A DNA stretch of 64,000 nt, taken from assembly GCF_022581195.2 (NCBI RefSeq), contig NC_061454.1, positions 1,054,001 to 1,118,000 on the forward strand, read 5' to 3'. The notes beneath the pieces were generated by a model, which was given only the letters and a program-made list of their open reading frames with translations, did not search any database and had not been told where the DNA came from. The stretch comes from Helicoverpa zea. Taxonomy: Eukaryota; Arthropoda; Insecta; Lepidoptera; Noctuidae. Positions 1 through 11,800 of this stretch are shown one piece after another. The first letter of the stretch is position 1. Every line of letters starts with the position of its first letter. Made by a program: the position numbers and the translations under genes.

Positions 1-2508
1 CAAAATATTACCTAAGACTAGGGCCTTTCTTATTCACAATAATACTTACGCAGTCACTGTGGCGTTTTATAATCTTTATTTTACAAAAATATCTTGCAAT
101 TACAGTAACAGTGATAATCTTTTTTTATATTGTGTTGCAGAACAATTCTCTAATGGCTATGTGATATATATTTTCAAAAATGTGTCCATTAATAGTTGAG
201 ACTACCATACCATACACAGATGCTGTCCAAACTTCAACAAATGTCATATAGTTCGGTTTCTCAACTGCTTATAATATCTATTAATATCCATTGAATACTG
301 ACCAAAAACATTTATAAAGAATTGTAGTTATAGGTACATATTTTCTGGCTAGGGAAGGTAGTTCCATGTAGTCTAGTCCACTACACTTGAAATTAACACC
401 GTCTCAACAAATTGACATTGTTGTAACAATGTTATGACAACTAGTTTGCATGCAAGATAAGAATTGAAAAGAAAAGACCCATAAATTCAGTACGATTCCG
501 GAATGCTTACAATACGATCCTAATGCCTCGTTTAGTCTGTTGATAATCCGGTCTCAGAACTTACAAGTAAACCCTGATTACAAGGCAAAAGAATCCCTCT
601 CTTAATGTCTTTAACAAACACAGCTTTAAAAAAATGCTTCCGAAACAAATCACAACTTCATAAGGAATACGATATGGTGAAATATCAGGCTTCGTTACAA
701 CTGATGCCTCATTTAGCATTCGGTTTAGTAGCTCGCCGCGTTCATGAGCCAGTAATGACTGCATTTTCTTAGAAGCGACGAGACGAAGTGAAGTACTAAA
801 CGAGGCTCCAGTCGGCGTGAACGAGGCCTCAGTAAGTCTAGCACGAAGGAAGGCGTAGCTACATATATTTTCTATAGAAATAAACACATTACATCAATGT
901 CAAGAAAATTTCGCTAACTACTACGCTAAGTATCATTTAATTTGGATCAAACTCCTTGAAACACGACATATGGCCGCACAATTCAATATAACTGCCTATA
1001 ATAATTTGGACGAAAATAATATAAAATATGAGCAATAATAATATAAATAATTTTATTTAATTACGATTTTTGTGTCACCACAAGATGATAACAATTTACT
1101 AGTGAAAAATAACAGTTTTAAAAGTAAAACTTTTTCAGCCAGGTATTTTGAAGATATGTATGAAATATAGACGTTTTACTATTTCATAGAGGGCAGAATT
1201 GAGTCAGTAATATCCCCTGAAGTTTCTAAAAGGGGTTTTACGATACCCACATAGAAAGTAATAAAACGTTGAAAAAACCCAAAACGTGAGCAATCGTGTA
1301 CCGTTCGCCTAATAAATTAACATTAAACAAATAATTATACTATTAACAGCCCTCGACTACGTTACGATTACACTCGCTACCTAAAGAACGAATAAATATG
1401 AAGTACCAAAGGATACATCTTATTTCAAAGTGTAAGAAGTTCCTAACTTTATTACTATAACACCGTGACTTCAAAATTGACATAGCTATTGAGACGAGAC
1501 CATCCAATCCGGAACATTATGGTATCTTCACACCATACTTCATTTTGAAGCCACCCCACAAATCTGATTAGCCCTTAAGACATAAATAAATAATTCTCCT
1601 ACCAAATTACTTCTGTTTGAGGTTCACTTTTAATAGATTTCAAGTGCATTGGTCCTTTATTATGAACATGTTCTTATTAAAAAGACCACTTATTGCAAAA
1701 CAGCCTCTATTGCAAGGACATAACATCTATTTTTGTTTAATCTCCTCTCACGGGCCAAGCGATATGGTACAATATGTCTAGTATAATGTGCTTAGTTCAT
1801 AAACCTCTATAGATTTAACAAATAATTGAATATTATAATACAATCATGCTGAATATTATCATAGACAAGAATATTAACTATCTACAAGCAGACTCAATCA
1901 AAAACGTTGGCAATACTATTTGTTTTGTATGGAGGACACTTTTTTTGTTGGCAACACTAAACTAAGGAGTTTACAGTGAATATTGCTGAACGTCTCGAAG
2001 TTTCGGCTGAACTTATCTTTAGTATAGACGTTAATAAAGTCTTAGTAATAACTATGCGCTCCATAGTACCAGAAATTCTTACAAAAAATACTTGCCATAA
2101 AAAATCAGCATTCATTTATATAAAACTGGTATTTTGAAACATTCATCCGATCAACTAGAATAAACTATGAATAACATTTTACATTCACATTTCACAAATA
2201 GGGTAATTCCACATAACCCATTACCACAAATCATTTAACTATGCATTTTATAAGGTAAGTTGTACACATATTTATTGCATACCACTACCTTATATCTTAA
2301 AATGATTCGTGATAACAGGTCTGAACTCTTAAATTATATAAACATTTTAGAAATACAAGCAATTTTATAACGCTGGCCTCTTAAAAATCAAGGCAGTACC
2401 GTTTCAGCGCCAAACTTTAGTAGTAAACTAGTAACCTGTTGTATGCCGGTGCGCGAGACACAATTGATTTTCTATTGTTCTATAATTAGCGGCATACAAG
2501 CGATTAAA
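1..2508. other. AT-rich region beyond flower
   Basis: No supportable coding exon on either strand. It may include distal flower 3'UTR, but the 3' end could not be fixed. A minus-strand open frame at 561-887 has no recognisable domain. Confidence 0.5.
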
Positions 2509-2670
2509 GGCGCCAGATAATTAAATGGGCAACTGGCAGGGTTCCCATTTATTAATCAGTAGGGCGCCAGGATAATTAAACAAGAATTCATAGTTAATTG
2601 AAATGTAATTTTAGGGGCGCCAGGATAATAAAGGGCGCTGGATTATTTTTTCCAGGGCGCCAGCATAATA
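2509..2670 (+). repeat. Cluster of GGGCGCCAG(N)ATAATA motifs
   Basis: Copies at 2509-2520, 2562-2578, 2614-2630, a variant GGGCGCTGG at 2633-2641, and 2655-2670, each followed by ATAAT-like sequence. They lie just 3' of flower's distal terminal exon. Two reverse-oriented copies lie at 4101-4115 and 4137-4149. Confidence 0.75.
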
Positions 2671-2760
2671 AAAACCAGTATAATGAGTCCATGTTAATTC
2701 CCTTATGATCTATCGAGTACCAGGAGCGCATACAATGAAGGAGACTCACGGAGTACGGGG

Positions 2761-2896
2761 TCAGTTGCGCGCGGGAACGCCGGTGAAGCTGATGGGCTGT
2801 TCGTTCGTCACGAGGTTGGCGCGAGGCGCGCTCGTCGGCTGGCCTAACCCTGCTTCCAAGTTGGCAGCCGACGTCCTCATGTCTTCTATGGAGCCT
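2761..2896 (-). CDS. fwe: flower alternative terminal exon 5b (distal)
   Basis: Acceptor ATCAACAACAG. The exon reads K-GSIEDMRTSAANLE, then APRANLVTNEQPISFTGV and a stop after PARN. The end closely resembles the canonical Drosophila tail (NNAQPFSFTG type), so this is probably the ancestral tail. A TTTATT on the plus strand (AATAAA on the sense strand) at about 2547-2552 is a candidate polyadenylation signal. Confidence 0.85.
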
Positions 2897-5800
2897 CTGT
2901 TGTTGATATATAGATTTTAGTTATATGTTTCACGGATTAGTAAGTATATGGAGTACATGTTTCAATGGTTTCGAAAGATACTCAAAGATTTTTTTTTTCG
3001 GTGCAAAATGTTTTAGCTGTACTTGATAACGTAAAAAAGTGCTCTAGAAATGAAAATAGAACTAATTAAATCCTTAGATAACATTTAGTAAAAAAAATGT
3101 GCTCCTCCAGTGCTGGAAAAAGACCTGTGCAAATCAAAGAAAAAACAGAAAGTTCCTGCGAGAATATGCAATTAAAAAAACAAACGAAGAAATTACAAAA
3201 CATTTAATTCAAAATTCTCCGACGTCCCTTCTCACAATTACTATACTTATAATCACAAAAAAATGCTTGTACATATGAAAAAGACTGGCCCGTCGCAAAA
3301 TTCTGTCGAAAAATTACACCATAAGTAGGTTCTAAGACCATGCAAGCCCATAGCATACGAAGCACAGACAGGAACAGTTAGAATGCGTGCCTCATTTAGT
3401 TGGGACGCCACACGTCGGGGTCCTCCATGAGGGTGACGTTGTGGTCGTGCGAGCTCGCCAGCGGAGCGCCCGGGGGCGTAGTCCCGCCCGCCGCCATCGC
3501 CGCCATGTCGTCGCGAGACCCCCTGCGCGTCACGCGCACACACACACACGCAGTATTAGTTACACACACATGGCCTTTGACCAGTTAATTACACAAAGCT
3601 TTAGTTGAATTAGATATTTCTTTACTTCCCATTTTTTTCTGTAGGTATATGAAACTTTGATTCGACAGATTTCTTTCTTATGCCAAAAAAAATAACGATC
3701 TTTCATTATTGCACATGATATCCATCCAATGCCAAGGTAAAGTTCTAATGCTTTATTTTACATTAACGACAGAAACTGCCAAACCCCCGAAGTAAAAATG
3801 CATTTCAGTTTAAGAAGTTCAGCATTTATAATAAAAATATGCATAGCATTACAGATCATACAAAATACCAGTAAATCCGTACACAGCTCGAAACTTTACA
3901 TACCCAAACAAAGTAACCCTTTAAAGCAAGAACTCGAAAGATTGTTTAAAGCACCCACACCCAACAGAAATTAGTTCATACTTTTTATAATTAATAAATA
4001 TATTATTGACACCAGAATCCTACAAAGTAACGTTGGAAAAATACATTCACATTTACCTCTATTCTGACAATGGGTAAAATGACGTTCAATAAAGTGGCGT
4101 TATTATTCTGGCGCCCTTTGCAAAATTACTTTGTACAATTCTGGCGCCCATACTAATATTAAGAGTATTAAATAAATGGCGTATACTGACTTTTTGCCGA
4201 GCGCCATCATGCCGTATATGATACCGGTCGCGAAGATCAGACCGCTGCCGAACCACGTGCTCATGCTTAGGAAGCACATGAAGAATGGTGGGACTGACAG
4301 CCTGAAAGAGAAGGAAATAAAAAGTTTGTTAAATATATTTTGATTTAAAAGATAAAAAGTCATTTATTCAAAGTAAACTGAAAATCTGCATTTTTTTAAG
4401 GTCAAATTTACAAAAGACAGCCCCCAAAACGCCCGCCCTTCACCACTTCCTATGTTTTTTTGCTGGCAAGAAGAAGTGGTGGAACAACATCCCCAGCAAC
4501 AACTTTTCAAAATAATAATAGTGATGATAGAAGGTAGGCCCTGATATTATAATCTGAATGATTGATTGCAGTTAAGCTGATATACCTACTCTACACCAAA
4601 CAATATTATAAAGCTGACAACTTTGTCTGCTTCATAATCTCGCTAATCTTAAGAACTACTGGACCGATTTCTAAAATCTTTCAGCTTTAACGAAAACTAA
4701 AGCAGCATCCCGCAGACTCAAGTAAAACCTCTGGTGGAAGGTAGCAAGGACTATATCTCAGGTAGATGAAAATATACAAACATCAGTTGTCATTTCCAAA
4801 TAAAAAAAAATCCCATACTTTAGAACCACTTAGTAAATGTTCCGCCGAACTTAAACATTGAGTCACATGTTTCTCAACCGTAGGATGAAGATATTAATGT
4901 TATTATTGAAGAACGCAGTACAATGCCTCTCGCGGCATTCATTGTGACGTGGGATAAAGCAATTCGCAACACATGCTATGAAATTTTATTGGTTCATTAT
5001 CACCTGACTTGTGAGTGTCAGTTCAGGTATATGGGATCGGGAATAGTATGATACAATAGGAATAAAAGAAATAGGTCATACTAGCGATGTTTACAACAGT
5101 TTCACCCGCGTCCTGTGTGAACGATTGCCCGAAACCGGATGAAAATTCTTATAACCTATGTAATTCGGAGAAACTGTAGCTTTCCAATAGTGAAATAATT
5201 TTCCAAATCAGTTAAACAGTTTCGGAGCGGAGAGTTAAATTGTTTTTATTATGGAAACAAAGAAATAGGAAGTGATTGCGAATATCACAGCTCTCCCTTT
5301 TTGAAGAACAATGAATGTACATATTAGCTATATCTAAACATAAGTATCTGCCTATCAATTAATCATCAATAATAATCTACTGTTTTACCAAAAACGCAGT
5401 GACTCACTTTATGCACTAAAGGACGTTGCCCCGAGGACATTGGTCTGACGAGGTAAAACACAGTGTAAAAAAAACTTGACATTAATTAGATCATACCAAC
5501 AAACCCATAAACTTGACCATAGGCCCATTATCTAAATCAGTTAACTCAACCTACGTAATAAATAGAGCAACAAAAAAATTTATTAGTCTACAAACGACAT
5601 ACATAACTACAATAATGTGAGATATACACAGAGATACATACAACCTGTATGCTGTTCAACGCTTTGATAAAGCCAATGAGTCAGACTTGACGTTGTTGTA
5701 CCTACAACTGTTGATATACTTAGATACGTCACCGATTGCGTTGATACTGCACAAGTATGGAATAGAATTAAAAGTTTAGAGGAACCAGTGGTGGCAAAAC

Positions 5801-8800
5801 TTTTGAATTACAAAATGAAAATGGTATTTTCCGTATCTTCGACACAAAACATTTCAAAGGGAGGGAGTACTAACTAATGGCATCCAGACCTATAGTGGAT
5901 TTGAGTAGACGAAGGTGCACTTTCTCTTCTCTTAGACACAGTCCAATGGGACACATTTTCATTAACTTTTTATATGAATCATCCTGATTCAAGTAGCTTC
6001 ATCCGTTTAAGGGCTTTGATATCATAAATAGAGCAACAAATAAATTAATTTAAAAAAAGGCATAATTACAATGTAATAGATATACATACAATCTGTGTGC
6101 TGTTAAACGTTTTGATAAAGCCAATGAGTCAGACTTGACGTTGTAACTGTACTGTTAATATACTTAGCTATGTAACAGAATGCGTACTGTGAGAGTGAGG
6201 GAAGAGAACTCTCAAGGCCCAATAGGACAATTGATGACAATTTTTTTTCTATGAATCATTCCGATTGAACTAGAATTTAATTAAATTAAAACTCAATTAA
6301 GTAGCTTCATCCGTTTAAGTGCTTTGATATACACAGACAAACATCAATACATAACATACGTTCTCTTTAATCACAGACAAAACTTTACCGTATCGAAGAC
6401 CGAAAATCGGAACGCTTTCGTCGATAAATTAAATATTAAACCGGATATTCTGGTCATGAATTAATTAATTACGCCCAGTCTTAATTAATTCTATCATAAT
6501 TTCGACTTTTTTATAATTTTTCCTTCTAAACATTTTTTAATTAAGGTTTCTGTTCTTTTTATTTGCAGTTAATTTAGTACCGTGAAACGCTCTATTCTAT
6601 TGTTTTATTATGTACGAGAAAAATGTGATAAGATTTAATGAAAATTCAATGTCTCGATATTATTGTATTATGTTATCGCAACACTATCTGTACACTAATG
6701 CTTTCAATTTGGGCATTCCCCATCGTTTCTGCGTTTCATAACATAAGTATTTAATGAATTTCGTATTACAAATAACACAATTTAAATGTCCTATTTTAAT
6801 CTAAGAGGAAAAATATTTATACCTGCCAACGAACCGAATCAATTGTATAGAATATTTATGTAAGTACTCTACTTACATACGTTATTTGATTTTATTTCAT
6901 ACAGCAATCAATAATACGGACAACTACGTGCCTTCTGAGGAATAAAAATTCTAGGCTAGCATGGTCTTCATCAGCTCCAAGTTTCACCAAACATCTTACC
7001 CGTAGCTATTTAAAGTTAAATGTATAGGTAGACTGTCATTTTATACGCCTTACCTAAATAAAATTGGGATAAGGCCAGTAATATGTAGTCCATACATCTT
7101 CAAAAACATTCATCATCATCATCATCATCTCAGCCATGGGACGTCCACTGCTGAACATAGGCCTACCCTTTAGATCTCCACAAAAACATTCAAGTAAGAA
7201 AAACTCACCCAATATACAGCGCAGCCTTGTTCCAATAAGGCCTGCTCTCCACCTTATCGCTGAGGGTCTGCACGTAGTCTATGAAGAAGCAGCAGCACGG
7301 AGCTTCACACACTATCACTATGAACCCTGCCAGCATCTGCCAGATGCCGGCTATGAGGCAGGCCACGTTCAGGACCACGATGCTGATGCAGTTGAGGAGA
7401 CCCAGGACTATGGCAACTGGAAGTAAAGGGAAACTTTTGTTATTACGCTTATTGAAGCAATGGTCAATATGGCTTCTATTTTTTATGAGTCCTTTAAACT
7501 AAAAAATCGCATCAGTTTTCCATTCTCACTTCCCTATCTACTCCATAAGTATATACTTCCTTATGTAATACTCATACCTCGTAATTCTCAGACGCTACTT
7601 AACTTTAAATTCTACTTAAAACTACCTATATCCTTCGCAGAAATTTACGTAAATGTGATAGACAGAATGATGCTTGAGCAGTGCTTAAAGTGGGGCGTTC
7701 CAGTATTCGGCCGATAATCTTTGTATTCTTAAAATGTGACTGAAGTATTGTGTTGCTGGTGAGTTTGTTCCACCACTTCTTCTTCCCAGCAAAAACACAT
7801 AGGAAGTGGTGAAGGGCGAGCGTTTTGGGGGCTGTCTTTTGTTTTGACGTTCAAAAAGCGCTGATTTTCAGCCTACTTTGAATAAATGACTTTTGATTTT
7901 AATTTGATTTCTTTTTGATGAATACACACGGGCGCTTGGATTTAGAGACTCCTATCTACACGTTTGAATAAAAAATCTACGTTAAGACAACACGATTTGT
8001 GCTGCGTTTCATTTAGTTACATAGACTACAGTGCGTGTACAATCCCATTATTTTACAAACGCCTATCACAGCTGAAGCCTTTCATTGCTATGGCATATAG
8101 AAAGTAGATATACAATCATACATGTACTATAGTTCGGCCATTCAGAGAATGCGTTCCTGACACGTCGCGATTGAACTGACGACGTAACTACATTCATTGA
8201 TTATTGATATAATAATGTTGTTTTAATGCTCCTCAATTGTTAAAACGGTAAACAACCAGCAAAAATATTTTTATCGTAACTGCAACGCCATTGCAAAGTT
8301 ACGTCGTCAGTTCAATCGCGACGTGTCAGGAACGCATTCTCTGAATGGCCGAACTATAGGAAGAAAGCGTTCACTTAGTTTGGCAGACATATACTATACG
8401 TAATAGCAAATTGTCGATATCAAACGTGTACTGTGACGTCACTATCCGTCATCTCATGCCATCCAATAGACGTTTTTTACGACATATACCGTGTATGTGA
8501 AAAGTATTTATTATTAAGAGTATCTATACATTGATCCTCTATACAGAACGAATATGTTTAAGAGTAGCTGTTCCCCGTAGTTTCACCCGCGTCCCTTGGA
8601 ATTACTTACTTCCCGTACCTGGATAAAATACAGCTATGTCACCCGGGGATGATAGTGTAGCTTAACATAAGATTTTTCAAATTGGTTCAGTAGTTTTCAA
8701 GCTTTTATGGTATCAACAAACAGAAATGTTTTCAGAAGAACCTTATACTGTCCATATTCTACCCTATCTAAGGATCAAATAAAGGGTCAAATCTGTTACT

Positions 8801-11800
8801 TAAAAAATATTCTTCCTAGATTAAAATCTGTATTACATAAGACAGAAATAACAGCTAAAATAACCATTATATATCTAAATAAAACTCAGTTATACACCAT
8901 TTTAGTTAACGACCTTCCTACACACGCGACAATTGGTCATAACGCCCGAATAGAGATGTGTCCACGCTCTATCTACCATAGCCAATAAAATATTCATAGT
9001 AACAAGGTCACATTATTTCTATACAACCTCATTCGGAGTCGTATTAATTAAATTGTGAAAGCTTATATAACTGCTGGATTATAGCGGCCGGGTATTAACT
9101 CAGGGATCAGAGAGAACGGGAATTCTCTTTTGTTAGAATGTTTTTTTTTTGTGTTTTTGGGAGAAGGCGGATTAAACACACATTTTATACATTACACACA
9201 TTACCGGTTAACGTTAACGCACCCGGATAATAAGCCTATGTCGATAAATAGCCTCCTTTTTTATATACTTTTGCCACTTTTGGCCCTCTTTGTCAAGTAC
9301 GGTGTTGTGTCAATAAATGTGTTTCTTTCTTTCTAAATTGATATTGTTTTTCAAATCAGTTCCGCAGTTCTAGAAAATAATTTATTTTAGCCTTCCTTAG
9401 CGTGCTTATTTATAATTTCAGACTTTCTTTATCTCTAGTTTCATGTTCGAGACAGAATATCGAGCACCTTTCTTAATGAAACACAAGTCGCGGTTAAGAA
9501 GTTTTGTAATAGGTAACAGAACTATTAACCAACTTTCATGGACGTAACTGGCCACAAAAACCAATATAAAAGAAGCAATAAAATGCAGCACAGTTTGATA
9601 TAAACATAAAACTTTGCTTATCAGTCGTTATCTTGTACTTTTAAATAACGTAAATAAGTCATTTTGATGTGATTATAATGTTTGTTTTGATGACAGAGGT
9701 GACATGAATGAAATTTTTTATTTTTTTGATCAGTCAGTAAATATAAGTCAACCATGATTTGTCAAACTTTGCGTAACCGTGAACTTTATCAATGACCGGT
9801 CAGTAATAAACTCGCCCATTTGAAAGGCTGCAAAAGGGAGCATTATCCTATTAGAGAACAAAAGAAAATCCATTGTGTCTCGCGTAGATCTGGGCACCGG
9901 CATGCAAGCGGTTATCGAAGCAAGGGGTAGTAGCAAAAGAGGAATCTTGAATTCCCCAACAGCTCCAGAGGCTTTTCGGGCTCTGGAGTCTAGACTATCA
10001 GTGTACCGAATTTTATTTAAATCGGTTCAGTAGTTATTGGGAGAAAGCGCGACAAAGAGGCAGACAGTTTCGCATTTATAATGTACTAGCGACCAGCCCC
10101 TGCTTCGCACGGGATAACAGTACCTATTTCCCCACTGTTTAATGGATGTTATTATGCTTCTAAACCTTCCTCTTTAATCACTCTATCCAGTGGCGGATTT
10201 ACCAATAGGCCAAGTAGGCCAGTGCCTAGAGCGGCAGATTTAGAGGGGCGGCAAATTTTGCGAATTTTTTTACAGTTTTTTTTTTATAATTATACGAGTA
10301 CACAATCCATATATAAATAAACGATTAATAAACTCACTGTAATATATGCTTAGGTTTATGTGATCATGAATTTTAAAATATTCCAATAGCGTTTCAATAA
10401 AAATAAATTGAAAAATCCGCTCGCTTCGCTCGCGGTTTCTTCATCTTTTCTGGTTTATTCTGCGCTCTTTGAGTCCAATCTAACAAAATGTTAAAGCACC
10501 GAAGTAGCAAAAACAACTGACGCTCTACGCTGACGATTTCTAAGCTGTTCAGGAGGTGGAGGACTTTTGTGTCCCAAATAATTTCGCTTTTGTGTCCTCA
10601 AAACTCAACAAATTAAATATTAAAATTCCTCCAAAACAGGAAATATGGTCTATAGTGCAAGCTTACTCACCAACAGAGCAGTCATCTACTTTAGAAATCG
10701 ATGCATTTTACTCAACTCTCAACATCGCCCTAAAAAAGTACACATACAAACACTGCATAGTAATGGGAGATTTCAATGCTCAGATTGGAAGTCCACGAAA
10801 TGGAGAAGATTTTGTACTTGATTGTACTTGGCCCTTACATCAGAGGGAAAAGAACAAGGAACGGACAAAAACTAATAGAAATGGCGATGGAAAATAAGAT
10901 GAGGATAATGAACAGCCTATTCAAGAAAAGAACTTCAAAAAGATGGACTTGGGAATCGCCAGGCGGCAGTTTCAAAAACGAAATTGATTACATCTTAACA
11001 AATAGACCAAAATTAATTGACGACTGCGGCACCATTTATCTAAATTTTAATAGCGACCACCGAGTCCTCAGAGCACGTCTGAGCAGGTCAATGGGCACTA
11101 TTAAAAGTCGACCCTTCAAAGTCAGAAGACCAACACCAAATAACAAACAAATGTTAAACACCATCAAAGACAAACTGAAATTAGTGACAGAATCATCCTT
11201 TGAGGGTATAAATACTCAGCAGAAGTACAACATACTACATGAAATATTGACATTGAGACCAGAACCTGATACTAAATATAATACGAAGGATAAGAAAAAC
11301 TTGTCAGAGAAAGTAATTACACTCCTAGAAGCAAGATCAAAACTGTTAAATACTACAAAGAAAACAAAAATTATCAGAAACAAAATAAGCGAAATAAGTA
11401 AAGAAATCAAAAACCAAATAAGAAAAGACAGAGAACGCACTAGGCGTGAAACTTTTGAAAAATACATAAGCAAAACCGGAGGTATTAAAAAGCTCTAAAA
11501 ACTTTAAAAGAAAAGAAAAACTGGATACCCAATATGAAAGACCGACTTTCGAAAACGAAAACAAAAAGATATGATATACTGTCAATAGCAACTACATTCT
11601 ACGAAAACCTTTACTCCAGCAAGAACCAAATAGTGAACACCGACTTAAATAACACCGACGCGGTTCCACCTATACTAATAGAAGAAATATACAAGGCAAT
11701 AGAAACACAGAAGAAGGATAAAGCTCCCGGCCCTGATAATATCAGCAACGAATTACTTACAGATTGTAAAAACGAGCTAGTACCACTACTTAAACACATT

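Larger units (their letters stand above)
4302..7208 (-). other. flower intron 3
   Basis: 2.9 kb of AT-rich intron. Repeat fragments are noted separately (4363-4505, 4598-4760, 5558-6185, 7106-7190). No exon-like sequence was seen in it. Confidence 0.6.

Noticed and set aside
561..887. 108-codon open frame on the minus strand downstream of flower
   Set aside because: No recognisable domain or codon pattern and no splice partners; probably chance or old repeat.
7136..7426. Plus-strand frame of 96 codons over flower exon 3
   Set aside because: Antisense shadow of the flower exon plus an RTE tail.
9748..9936. 62-codon minus-strand frame (MLLPLASITACMPV...)
   Set aside because: No splice context or family match; could be an old transposon fragment but not supportable.
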